From positions 244,658-308,657 of the forward strand of contig NZ_JAGGLV010000007.1 of assembly GCF_017874735.1 (NCBI RefSeq): a stretch of DNA of 64,000 nt, in the 5' to 3' direction. Source of the DNA: Paenibacillus silagei (lineage in GTDB: Bacteria; Bacillota; Bacilli; Paenibacillales; Paenibacillaceae). Position numbers and translations under genes: made by a program. Positions 52,215-60,495 of the stretch are shown in pieces. Position 1 is the stretch's first letter. Each line of letters starts with the position of its first letter. The notes under the pieces are model-generated. The model was not told the origin of the DNA. It saw nothing but the letters and a program-made list of their open reading frames with translations, and did not search any database.

Positions 52215-53207
52215 ATGAGTTTTTTCAAAAAACTGAAAGACAGCATTTCCGGTAAAACGGAAAGCGTAACGAAACAGTTCCGCGACGGTCTGGAGAAAAC
52301 ACGCAAGGGCTTCGTTGAGAAGGTCTCGGATCTGATTATCCGCCGCAAAAAGATAGATGAAGAATTCTATGAGGAGCTGGAAGAGATTCTGATCGGTGCT
52401 GATGTCGGCGTGAATACGGTCATGAATCTGGTAGAGGAGCTGCGTGCCGAAGTGAAGCAGAAGCGGATCGAGGACGCGGCAGAGCTTCAGCCGATTCTCT
52501 CCCGCAAGCTGATGGAGCTGCTGCGCGGAGATGATGACAACAGTCTGAACGAGAATCCGGATGGCATTACCGTGATCCTGTTCGTCGGCGTGAACGGAGT
52601 CGGGAAGACGACGACCATCGGCAAGCTGGCGCACCGCTACAAGCAGGAAGGCAAGAAGGTTCTGCTGGCGGCAGGCGACACCTTCCGTGCCGGAGCCATT
52701 GAGCAGCTTGAGGTGTGGGGCAAGCGTGCCGGAGTGGATGTGATCAAGCAGCAGTCGGGATCGGACCCGGCAGCGGTGATGTTCGATGCGGTTCAGGCTG
52801 CCAAGCAGCGCAGTGTGGATGTGCTGATCTGCGATACAGCAGGCCGGCTGCAGAACAAGAGCAATCTGATGGAAGAGCTGAACAAGATCTTCCGTGTCAT
52901 TCAGCGCGAGATTCCAAGCGCCCCGCATGAGGTGCTTATGGTGCTGGATGCCACCACCGGGCAGAATGCGCTCACCCAGGCCAAGCTGTTCGGCGAGAAG
53001 AGCGGCGTGACCGGCCTGGTACTGACGAAGCTGGACGGTACGGCGAAGGGCGGAATCGTGGTAGCGATCCGCCAGGAAATGAACCTTCCGGTGAAGCTGG
53101 TTGGTCTGGGCGAGAAAATGGAAGATCTTCAGCCGTTCGATTCCGACCAGTTCGTGCATGCCCTGTTCGCAGGCATGATCTCGGAAGAAGTAGATTCGGA
53201 AGATTAA
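52215..53207 (+). CDS. ftsY: Signal recognition particle receptor FtsY
   Basis: 330 residues. The SRP-GTPase NG domain is complete: GVNGVGKTTTIGKLAHR, DTAGRLQNK, TKLDGTAKGG and the closing GEKMEDLQPFDSDQFV. The N-terminal A region is short, as in other Firmicutes. It docks ribosome-SRP complexes at the membrane. AGGAGGAAGC precedes the ATG. The ylxM-ffh pair that often follows in Bacillus is absent; a terminator comes at once. Confidence 0.98.
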   Translation: MSFFKKLKDSISGKTESVTKQFRDGLEKTRKGFVEKVSDLIIRRKKIDEEFYEELEEILIGADVGVNTVMNLVEELRAEVKQKRIEDAAELQPILSRKLMELLRGDDDNSLNENPDGITVILFVGVNGVGKTTTIGKLAHRYKQEGKKVLLAAGDTFRAGAIEQLEVWGKRAGVDVIKQQSGSDPAAVMFDAVQAAKQRSVDVLICDTAGRLQNKSNLMEELNKIFRVIQREIPSAPHEVLMVLDATTGQNALTQAKLFGEKSGVTGLVLTKLDGTAKGGIVVAIRQEMNLPVKLVGLGEKMEDLQPFDSDQFVHALFAGMISEEVDSED

Positions 53208-53232
53208 CCACAACAATAGATAGCTGCGAAGC

Positions 53233-53268
53233 AACCTCCCTTTGGAATGAAATATTCCCGGGGAGGTT
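53233..53268 (+). terminator. Terminator after ftsY
   Basis: AACCTCCC (53233-53240) pairs with GGGAGGTT (53261-53268) with an inner GGAAT/ATTCC stem; TTTTTG follows. Confidence 0.9.
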
Positions 53269-53815
53269 TTTTGTTGAACGGATTGGACCCGCTGAGAGGG
53301 GAGGGGAAGAGAAAATAGTTGGATTTTCTCCACTTGCTGATGAAAGAAAGGTCTCTGTTAGGGCAGGAGTTGGAAAAACAACACTTAATTGAGCGCATTT
53401 CAGCCAATGTGGTTGATACTAACACTAGCAGTTGTAGTTTTTCCGCTTGCTTTCCCCTATCCCTCAGAAATCGAAGAATTAAGATACGTTTGTCCACCTG
53501 TTGTTGCGGGGCTGCCGCTTCTTGGCTTCCCGCGCAGAATCCCCCGCCACGGACATATTCTCCTCTGCCGAAAGGAGCCCCCACCAGTACATACCATCCT
53601 TCGGCTTACTCCCCTTTTGGAGTTTCAAAGAATACGCCGAAATTATATTAAAAATACATCATATGAAAAATTCATAATAGTACTGCTTGTCAGCATCCCC
53701 GCATACAATTGGATGTGGAATCATCATGCAGCACCCCGAAAAGCAAGTTTAAGAGAAAGGAAGCGATTCCAAAGCGGCAGGATAGTTCAAAAACTACATT
53801 TTGCTGTTATATATA
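53269..53815. other. Gene-free stretch containing a fold-back repeat
   Basis: About 550 bases without a credible gene; ORFs in it have no ribosome sites and unnatural composition. GGAAAAACAACACTTAATTG (53372-53391) is echoed in inverted form by CTAGCAGTTGTAGTTTTTCC (53425-53444). I recall similar AACAACACTTAATTG-type sequences between genes in other Paenibacillus genomes but could not check this. Confidence 0.5.
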
Positions 53816-53845
53816 TTGACATGGATAATATCATTTACGTATTAT
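53816..53845 (+). promoter_or_regulatory. Promoter of the ATP-grasp/alpha-E/transglutaminase operon
   Basis: TTGACA (53816-53821), an 18-base spacer and TATTAT (53840-53845). Confidence 0.8.
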
Positions 53846-53943
53846 GAAGGTAGTAAATCATATTTTCGTGGTGAATTTTTAAAATTTGAACTTATTTGTT
53901 AAGAAACATAACACATTATACTGATCCGAGAGGAGTCGGGCTC

Positions 53944-55407
53944 ATGTCCAAACTAGATCCTTTGCCCGGTCTGTCTCCGTATCCGCTGCAGCATTTCTAT
54001 GATGAGATGTATGCGGATGAACGGAACGTCCGGCCTCATTACAAGCATGTGAACCGCATGTTTTCCGGGATGAGCCCCGAAGAGCTGCAAGAGAAGCAGA
54101 AGCTGATGCAGCGTCGGATGATGGAAGAAGGCATTACCTTTACACTGTACAACCCGGCACAGGATCAGCCTATGGAGCGGACGATTCCCTTCGATATGAT
54201 TCCGCGCATTATCCCCAAGGGAGAATGGGAACGGCTGGAGGCGGGGATTGTGCAGCGGATTACCGCACTTAATCTGTTCATTCATGATATTTACCATGAG
54301 CAATATATTGTGAAGGACGGTATAGTGCCGCGGCGGATGATTATATCGAACTGTTATTTCCGGCCGGAAATGTCTGGACTCCGTGTACCCGGCGGTGCGT
54401 ACATCACCACTTCAGGGATCGATCTGATCCGCCATCATGACGGCGAGTATTATGTGCTTGAGGATAATCTGCGTACACCCTCTGGCTTCTCGTATCTGTT
54501 CAAAGGCAGATCGCTCATGAATCAGCTGTTTCCTGAGTTGTCGTTTGCCAGCTCCATCCGCGATGTGGATCACAGCCTGAACCGTTTCCTGTCCGTACTG
54601 CGCAGCCTGTCCCCATCCCGGACCAAAGACCCGGTCATTGCCCTGCTGACACCGGGGGAATACAATTCGGCTTATTATGAGCATGCCTTTCTGGCGCAGC
54701 AGATGGGCATTCATCTGGTTGAGGGCCGTGATCTGGTGGCACAGGACCATAAGATCTACCTGAAAATGATGAACGGTCTGCGCAGAGTTGATGTGCTGTA
54801 CCGCCGGCTGGATGATGATTTCATTGATCCGCTTGCTTTTCAGCCCAGCTCACTGCTGGGGGTTGCAGGTCTGATGAATGCCTACCGGGCGGGGAATATC
54901 GCGATTGCCAATGCGCCCGGAACCGGGGTAGCCGATGACAAGGCCATGTATGTGTATGTGCCGGATATGATCCGCTATTACCTTAATGAAGAGCCGATTC
55001 TGGGCAATGTGCCGACCTATCTGCTGTCACGGCCGCAAGAGCGCCAGTATGTGCTGGACCATCTGTCTGAAATGGTGGTGAAGGAGACGTCTCTCTCCGG
55101 GGGCTACGGCATGCTGATCGGAAGTGAGGCCACGAAGGAGGAGCTTATAGACTTCCGGCTCAAAATACTGGCAGAACCGGAACGTTACATCGCCCAGCCG
55201 ATTATGTCGCTGTCCCGTGCACCGGTCTTGTCAGAAGGCAGTATGGCTCCGCGGCATATTGATCTGAGGGCATTTGTGCTGATGGGGGCTGACCGTAAGC
55301 CGCATGTCATTCCAGGGGGCTTGACCCGGGTAGCGATGCGCGAAGGCTCGCTGGTCGTGAACTCCTCCCAAGGCGGCGGAGTGAAGGATACATGGGTAAT
55401 GGCCTAG
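53944..55407 (+). CDS. Circularly permuted ATP-grasp protein (CP_ATPgrasp type 2)
   Basis: 487 residues of the family once called DUF404/DUF407. Blocks such as YFRPEMSGLRVPGGAYITTS, EDNLRTPSGFSY, ETSLSGGYGMLIG and HIDLRAFVL are characteristic. These proteins are predicted ATP-dependent peptide ligases. They occur with alpha-E and transglutaminase-like genes in a widespread but poorly understood peptide-modifying system. ATG at 53944 follows GAGAGGAG. First gene of a tight three-gene operon. Confidence 0.9.
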   Translation: MSKLDPLPGLSPYPLQHFYDEMYADERNVRPHYKHVNRMFSGMSPEELQEKQKLMQRRMMEEGITFTLYNPAQDQPMERTIPFDMIPRIIPKGEWERLEAGIVQRITALNLFIHDIYHEQYIVKDGIVPRRMIISNCYFRPEMSGLRVPGGAYITTSGIDLIRHHDGEYYVLEDNLRTPSGFSYLFKGRSLMNQLFPELSFASSIRDVDHSLNRFLSVLRSLSPSRTKDPVIALLTPGEYNSAYYEHAFLAQQMGIHLVEGRDLVAQDHKIYLKMMNGLRRVDVLYRRLDDDFIDPLAFQPSSLLGVAGLMNAYRAGNIAIANAPGTGVADDKAMYVYVPDMIRYYLNEEPILGNVPTYLLSRPQERQYVLDHLSEMVVKETSLSGGYGMLIGSEATKEELIDFRLKILAEPERYIAQPIMSLSRAPVLSEGSMAPRHIDLRAFVLMGADRKPHVIPGGLTRVAMREGSLVVNSSQGGGVKDTWVMA

Positions 55408-55436
55408 AGACTATCTAAGGTAAAGGGGTGGCTAGA

Positions 55437-56390
55437 ATGCTGAATCGCAATGCGGAGGCTCTATTCTGGATCGGCCGTTATATTGAACGGGCTGAGAATC
55501 ACGCCCGGCTGATCGATGTGCATTACCATATCCAGCAGGAAGAGGATTTCCAGGAAGAGGGCCACAAGTGGTCGCGCCTGATTGACACGCTTGGGGTACG
55601 GAATGAATATCTGCGACAATTTGAGAGCTTCAGCGAGCAGGATGTATTATCCTTCATTACGCTGGATCTGGGGAATACCAACTCTCTATTCTCCTGTGTG
55701 CATCAGGCCAGGAATAATCTGCGCACCCTGCGCCAGCATCTGCCGAGTGAGCTGTGGGATATTGTCAACGGCTTCAACCTGTGGCTGGGGGAGCAGTCGG
55801 TAGCGGATATCATGCGCGGTCCCCATCAATTCTATCAGCAGGTTAAGGAACGGGCGGCGATGTTCCTTGGCGCGGAGCAATCGGTAATGCTCCGGGGCAA
55901 TGAATGGCATTTCATCGAGAGCGGCCGGTTTCTGGAGCGGGCAGAGAATACGACGCGTATCCTGCAGACCGTCACGGTATCCTGCAAGTCGAAGGATATC
56001 AATTCTATCTATACCCAGCTTCAGGCCGTGCTGAAATCGGTGAGCGGATATCAGTCCTTCCGCCGGTATTATGCTGATGATATGTCGCCGGAGTGCATCC
56101 TGGAATTCCTGATCGTGAACCCGCTGTTCCCCCGTTCGATCCGCTTCTCGTTCCACAAGCTGGAGGAGCATCTGGCCAAGCTGGAGCTGGACACTACAGA
56201 GAAGGGCTCGGGGCATGAGAAGGTGATCCGGCAGGCGGGCAAGATCAAGGCGGAGCTGGATTATATGGAGAAGGATGAGATGTCCGGTGACCTGGCCCTG
56301 GATGTGCTGGAGTCACTGATGATATCCTGTCAGAGGCTCGGCAGAACGATGGACGGTGCTTTTTTTCGCCGTGAAGGAGTCTCGGTATGA
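55437..56390 (+). CDS. Alpha-E domain protein (DUF403)
   Basis: About 317 residues, nearly all helical. It starts MLNRNAEALFWIGRYIERAENHARL, the fingerprint of the alpha-E family, and repeats ERAENTTRIL near residue 175. It lacks a known catalytic motif and may be a partner or scaffold for the ATP-grasp ligase. ATG at 55437 is preferred (AAAGGGG upstream) over the GTG at 55428. Its stop overlaps the next start. Confidence 0.88.
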   Translation: MLNRNAEALFWIGRYIERAENHARLIDVHYHIQQEEDFQEEGHKWSRLIDTLGVRNEYLRQFESFSEQDVLSFITLDLGNTNSLFSCVHQARNNLRTLRQHLPSELWDIVNGFNLWLGEQSVADIMRGPHQFYQQVKERAAMFLGAEQSVMLRGNEWHFIESGRFLERAENTTRILQTVTVSCKSKDINSIYTQLQAVLKSVSGYQSFRRYYADDMSPECILEFLIVNPLFPRSIRFSFHKLEEHLAKLELDTTEKGSGHEKVIRQAGKIKAELDYMEKDEMSGDLALDVLESLMISCQRLGRTMDGAFFRREGVSV

Positions 56391-57253
56391 AAATACAAAT
56401 CAATCACACAACCACCTACAGCTACCCCGAGCCGGTGACGGACAGTGTCAATGAGATCCGGCTGACGCCGCGCACGAACTACCGGCAATCCTGTTATCAC
56501 CATGAGGTGGAGGTGCACCCGCCAGCCAATCTGCTGACCTATGAGGATTTCTTCGGCAACCGGGTCCATGCCTATTCGGTGAATAAGCCGCACACGGAAA
56601 TGGTGATTCACACCAAAGCGACCGTGGTCACGCTCGACAAGGCGCAGGGCACGGATCTCCCGCATATTCCGCTGGAGGAGCAGGTGAAGCTGCTGAATGA
56701 CGAGAAGTTTCAGAACCGGTATATAGAGTTTATTCTGCCTACCCGGTACACCGAGGTGACGCCGGAGCTGGTGGAATTTGCATCGCAGCATCCTTTTGAG
56801 GATGCAGAGGATATGTATGAATGGACCCGGAAGCTGTCGTCCACCATCTATGAGCAGTTTACGTACGATCCTGAGGCGACAAGCGTCAATACTACGGTAA
56901 AAAGAGCACTGATGCTCAAGCGCGGAGTCTGCCAGGACTATGCGCATCTGATGATTGCGGTCTGCCGCAGTGTCGGCTTGCCATCGCGATATGTGAGCGG
57001 GTACCATTTTGTCGGGGATCTGCAGGGGGGCAATGCGAACTTCGAACAGGCCTCCCATGCCTGGGTGGAGACACATATTCCGGGTACGGGCTGGCTGGGC
57101 TTCGATCCGACCAATAATGTTGAAGTGAACTGGCGGTATATCAAGCTTGGACATGGACGGGATTATAAGGATATCGTTCCGGTCAAAGGCGTATACCGCG
57201 GAGCAGCGGGCACGCTTACGGTTAAGGTGGATGTACGGCAGCTGGAAAATTAA
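56387..57253 (+). CDS. Transglutaminase-like cysteine protease
   Basis: 288 residues. An N-terminal beta-rich domain (HTTTYSYPEPVTDSVNEIRL) typical of this family is followed by the transglutaminase core with a complete triad: Cys in GVCQDYAHLM, His in ASHAWVE and Asp in LGFDPTNN. In this system it is thought to act as a peptidase on the ligase product. Starts by ATG overlapping the previous stop (TATGA). It closes the operon; two hairpins follow. Confidence 0.9.
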   Translation: MKIQINHTTTYSYPEPVTDSVNEIRLTPRTNYRQSCYHHEVEVHPPANLLTYEDFFGNRVHAYSVNKPHTEMVIHTKATVVTLDKAQGTDLPHIPLEEQVKLLNDEKFQNRYIEFILPTRYTEVTPELVEFASQHPFEDAEDMYEWTRKLSSTIYEQFTYDPEATSVNTTVKRALMLKRGVCQDYAHLMIAVCRSVGLPSRYVSGYHFVGDLQGGNANFEQASHAWVETHIPGTGWLGFDPTNNVEVNWRYIKLGHGRDYKDIVPVKGVYRGAAGTLTVKVDVRQLEN

Positions 57254-57265
57254 ATGAGCAAGTGG

Positions 57266-57303
57266 AAACGGCATTGCCGTCCTTTTAGAGGACGGTACCG
57301 TTT
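57266..57303 (+). terminator. Terminator after transglutaminase gene
   Basis: CCGTCC (57277-57282) and GGACGG (57290-57295) inside AAACGG (57266-57271)/CCGTTT (57298-57303). A second, looser AAAGATAAG/CTTATCTTT pair with a T tract follows at about 57310-57360. Confidence 0.8.
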
Positions 57304-57440
57304 CAGCGAGAAAGATAAGGATCATTATAGCGCGAAGCATATTAATTCTTATCTTTTTAGTGCAGGCCCCCGCAGATGTGGGGTTTTTGCTGTTGCAGAC
57401 AAGATATGCAGGAGCTTATCCAGCGGATAGGCTGTGCATG

Positions 57441-57465
57441 TTGCACTGGGCTTGTGCAATTTTTT
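57441..57465 (+). terminator. Short hairpin with T6 tract in the SDR leader
   Basis: TTGCAC (57441-57446), loop of 7, GTGCAA (57454-57459), then six T. It could terminate reading from upstream or act as an operator for the SDR gene. The rest of 57304-57556 shows only a likely -10 (TATAAT, about 57478-57483). Confidence 0.5.
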
Positions 57466-57556
57466 GCATAACATGATTATAATCAAGCATCATTTGGGTA
57501 ATCTTGAAACAGAGCCATTACATGCAGAATGGTATTCACGGAAGGAGAGTGTACAT

Positions 57557-58366
57557 ATGAGCCCCAATATAGCAAAAAAGCAGCGTTTTCAAGGGAAAAC
57601 AGCCATAATCACAGGTGCGGGCTCGGGAATCGGCAGAGCGGCAGCAATTCAGCTGGCACGTGAAGGTGCGAATGTCGCCTTGTTCGATCTGGTGAACGAA
57701 CGTACTTCAATCCTTGAACAGAAATTGAATAAGCTGCGCAGGGATTGCGCGTTAGCTATTGATGTGGATACTTCGGATGCCGGCCGGATGGAGGAAGCGG
57801 TGCGCAGAACCGTGGAGCATTTCGGAGGTCTGGATATTGTGTTCGCCAATGCTGGCATTAACGGAGTGGTCGGGCCGATTGAGGAGCTGAGCGTGGATGA
57901 TTGGGAGAAGACGTTGTCTGTCAACCTCACTGGAACCTTCCTGACGCTGAAATACACCATTCCCCATCTGAAGGAGAAGGGCAAAGGCAGTATTATTATT
58001 ACCAGCTCGATCAACGGCAACAGCAGATTTACCAGCTTCGGCTGGTCACCATACAGCACCACTAAGGCGGGACAGGTCGCGTTCGCGAAGATGGCTGCAC
58101 TGGAGCTGGCCAAGTTCAAAATCCGCGTCAATGTCATTTGTCCGGGAGCGATTGCCACGAATATCGACGAGAGCACGGAGTGGAACGATGATGTGGAGTC
58201 CATTGTCATTCCAATTGAATTCCCTGAAGGAGCACAGCCGCTGGCAGACGGACCGGGCAAGCCGGAGAATGTCGCCGATCTGGTCGCGTTCCTGGCCTCG
58301 GATGAATCCATTCATATTACCGGCTCACAGATTGTGATTGACGGTGCGGAGTCGCTGCTGTCTTAA
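57557..58366 (+). CDS. Short-chain dehydrogenase/reductase
   Basis: 269 residues. NAD(P)-binding TGAGSGIGRAAA, the NAG motif (FANAGING) and the catalytic Ser (ITSSINGNS), Tyr and Lys (YSTTKAG) are present. Acidic Asp after the second strand (FDLVNE) favours NAD(H). Substrate not evident. ATG at 57557 follows AAGGAGAG. An insertion near the C terminus (STEWNDDVESIVIPIEFPEG) is typical of one SDR subgroup common in Bacilli. Single-gene unit with its own terminator. Confidence 0.9.
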   Translation: MSPNIAKKQRFQGKTAIITGAGSGIGRAAAIQLAREGANVALFDLVNERTSILEQKLNKLRRDCALAIDVDTSDAGRMEEAVRRTVEHFGGLDIVFANAGINGVVGPIEELSVDDWEKTLSVNLTGTFLTLKYTIPHLKEKGKGSIIITSSINGNSRFTSFGWSPYSTTKAGQVAFAKMAALELAKFKIRVNVICPGAIATNIDESTEWNDDVESIVIPIEFPEGAQPLADGPGKPENVADLVAFLASDESIHITGSQIVIDGAESLLS

Positions 58367-58398
58367 GCATATCCTGTTGCTGTTCTCTCTATTATGAG

Positions 58399-58420
58399 AC
58401 ACTGCCATGATTGGCGGTGT
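58399..58420 (+). terminator. Terminator after SDR gene
   Basis: ACACTGCC (58399-58406) and GGCGGTGT (58413-58420) with one wobble pair, then TTTTCTTTT. Confidence 0.85.
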
Positions 58421-58507
58421 TTTTCTTTTGCCATAAACAATCTAATTAGATAGTTGTAAAATAACAAACGAAATGATAATATGTCTATATAAAAGTAAAC
58501 AAAGGGT

Positions 58508-59308
58508 GTGGTGGTCCAGTTGGCAGAAGAGAATGAAGCAGTGCGGATATCGGAGAAATTCTGGAATGCGTCCATTGCAGAATTGAAGCAGGGCTATAAT
58601 GTGGAGACGGAAGAGCGGACGGAAAAGTATTATTGTCTGGTCTGCGGAGCTGCCTTCGAGAAGGGCTTGATCTATAAGGATGAAGGGCAGTATTACGAAG
58701 CGGAGAAGTTCGCAGCTCTGCATGTGGACAGGGTTCATGGCGGGATGTTCCATTGGTTGCTGACGCTGGACAAGAAGCTCAGCGGGTTAACCGAATTGCA
58801 GAAGGGGCTGCTGCAGGCCTTCCGCCAAAGTCTTAGCGATGCAGAAGCAGCCAAGGAGCTGGGGATCGGCAGCACCTCCACGGTGCGTAACCACCGGTTC
58901 ACGCTTCGCGAGAAGGTGAAGCAGGCCAAGCTGTTTTTGGCGGTTATGGAGCTGGCTGAGGAGAAGCCGGGAGCTTCATCGCCTTTTGTGAGTATTCCGC
59001 GTACGGCTGTGATGGTTGATGAACGGTTCGCGATTACCGAGCTGGAGAACGCCGAGATTCTGGGCACCTATTTCAAACAGGGGCCGGACGGCCCGTTGTC
59101 AGAGTTCCCTAAGCGGCAGAAGCGGAAGGCGGCTATCCTGCGCCATTTGCTGAAGCGTTTTGAGACCGGGCGCAAGTATAGTGAGAAGGAAATCAATGCG
59201 GTGCTCGAAGCCGCTTACCCCGATTACGTGACGCTCCGGCGGTATCTGATCGATTACGGGCTGCTGGACCGTGAAGAAGACGGAAGCAGCTACTGGGTGA
59301 AATTATAA
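58508..59308 (+). CDS. DUF2087 domain protein, putative regulator
   Basis: About 266 residues in two parts. The N-terminal half contains a Cys pair (YYCLVCGAAFE), a His pair (HVDRVHGG) suggestive of a small zinc site, and a LuxR-like helix-turn-helix (DAEAAKELGIGSTSTVRNHRFTLREKVKQ). The C terminus is DUF2087 (KRQKRKAAILRHLLKRFE ... LRRYLIDYGLLDRE), a winged-helix-like module. Start uncertain: GTG at 58508, or TTG at 58520. It is followed after 25 bases by a GIY-YIG gene, a recurrent pairing, so the two may act together. Function unknown. Confidence 0.82.
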   Translation: MVVQLAEENEAVRISEKFWNASIAELKQGYNVETEERTEKYYCLVCGAAFEKGLIYKDEGQYYEAEKFAALHVDRVHGGMFHWLLTLDKKLSGLTELQKGLLQAFRQSLSDAEAAKELGIGSTSTVRNHRFTLREKVKQAKLFLAVMELAEEKPGASSPFVSIPRTAVMVDERFAITELENAEILGTYFKQGPDGPLSEFPKRQKRKAAILRHLLKRFETGRKYSEKEINAVLEAAYPDYVTLRRYLIDYGLLDREEDGSSYWVKL

Positions 59309-59333
59309 CGGAGAGAAGAAGGGGAGAGAAATA

Positions 59334-59714
59334 ATGACGGATAAAACCAGACGCAAGGAATTGGGATATAATTACGCACACTCGCACAGGCCGATGGGGG
59401 TATACCGGATTGTGAACACCGGCAATGACAAAATGTATGTGGGAAGCAGCCTGAATCTGGACGGGGTCTGGAATAAGCATAAGTTCATGCTGGATATCAA
59501 AGGCCATGACAACAAGGCGCTGCAGGAAGACTGGAATGAACGCGGGGAAGCGGGCTTTCGCTTCGAGGTGCTGGAGCAGATTAAGCCGGAGGAGGATTTC
59601 GTGGCCGATGTGCAGGAGCTGAAGAAGTACCGCAAGATGCTGCCGGACATGGAGAGTAAGTGGCTGGAGCAGCTGTCTCCTTACGGGGAGCGCGGATATC
59701 ATAAGCAGAAATAG
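59334..59714 (+). CDS. GIY-YIG nuclease family protein
   Basis: 126 residues. The GIY-YIG pattern is read as GVYRIVN ... KMYVGSS with a downstream Asn and Leu (SLNLDGVWNKHKF). The catalytic Arg usually found after YVG is replaced by the SLNL stretch. The final Glu may be in GFRFEVLE. Activity is therefore doubtful. GGGGAGAGAA precedes the ATG. It is co-transcribed with the DUF2087 gene. Confidence 0.85.
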   Translation: MTDKTRRKELGYNYAHSHRPMGVYRIVNTGNDKMYVGSSLNLDGVWNKHKFMLDIKGHDNKALQEDWNERGEAGFRFEVLEQIKPEEDFVADVQELKKYRKMLPDMESKWLEQLSPYGERGYHKQK

Positions 59715-59865
59715 CTTTCTGCCTGGTGATAAGAAGCGATAACTTACAGGCAAACCGGGAATGAATTTCAGCAGCACCCGTGCTAAAATAAGGATAAAGC
59801 TGTAGCAGAATGTGCCGTTTGCAATATAAAAGGGCACCGGGGCGCTGATGAAAGGAACGGTGTGG

Positions 59866-60276
59866 ATGGCTATATTATCTTGGCTTGCAGAACAGAGAAT
59901 TCAGGAAGCAATGCGCGGCGGAGAGTTTGCCAATCTGCCGGGGCACGGCAAGCCGCTGGAGCTGGAGGATCTCTCGGGCGTACCCGAGGAGCTGCGGATG
60001 TCCTACAAGATTATGAAGAACGCCGGATTGCTGCCCGAGGAAGTCACGCTGCGCGCAGAGTGTGTGACGCTCGAAGAGCTGCTGATGGCTTGTCACACCA
60101 GCGGCAACAGCACTGGCGGGGAACGCAAGGAGCTGGAGGGCAAGCTCTCCCTGAAGCGGCTGCGTCTTCAGATGCTTTTGCAGGAACGGGGTCTGGAAAG
60201 CAATGCTGCATATGCAGATTACGGGGACGCGATCGGGCAGCGGCTGGGCGGAGTGGAACGGGATGGTAGGGAGTAG
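59866..60276 (+). CDS. DUF1992 protein (DnaJC28-like conserved domain)
   Basis: About 136 residues. AEQRIQEAMRGGEFANLPGHGKPL is the hallmark of DUF1992, a short helical protein widespread in bacteria and fused to J-domain-like proteins in animals. Function is not known. ATG at 59866 with AAAGGA about nine bases upstream is preferred; ATG at 59848 is possible. The C-terminal tail is Gly/Arg-rich. Confidence 0.87.
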   Translation: MAILSWLAEQRIQEAMRGGEFANLPGHGKPLELEDLSGVPEELRMSYKIMKNAGLLPEEVTLRAECVTLEELLMACHTSGNSTGGERKELEGKLSLKRLRLQMLLQERGLESNAAYADYGDAIGQRLGGVERDGRE

Positions 60277-60323
60277 TGGGTGAGGAAACGGGTGAGTAGA
60301 CGAGTATTGAAGTAAGTATGAGG

Positions 60324-60346
60324 CCTCCGGTTCATGGAACCGGGGG
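60324..60346 (+). terminator. Terminator after DUF1992 gene
   Basis: CCTCCGGTTC (60324-60333), loop ATG, GAACCGGGGG (60337-60346), then TTTTTG. Confidence 0.88.
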
Positions 60347-60495
60347 TTTTTGTGCGAAAGTTTAGATGGGAGCTTATTGTTGAACGGGTAAATCCTCCTA
60401 CAGCAGTAACGAACTTCTTGATATCTGGAATGAATTCGCCGATGATAGGGAGATGGAGATTTAACTTAACTTTTAGCAGATGATGGAGAGATGAA

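Noticed and set aside
52185..53333. 382-residue minus-strand ORF opposite ftsY
   Set aside because: Shadow of ftsY; it also runs through the ftsY terminator.
53389..53847. ORF in the spacer after ftsY
   Set aside because: No ribosome site, biased composition, and it crosses the fold-back repeat and the next promoter.
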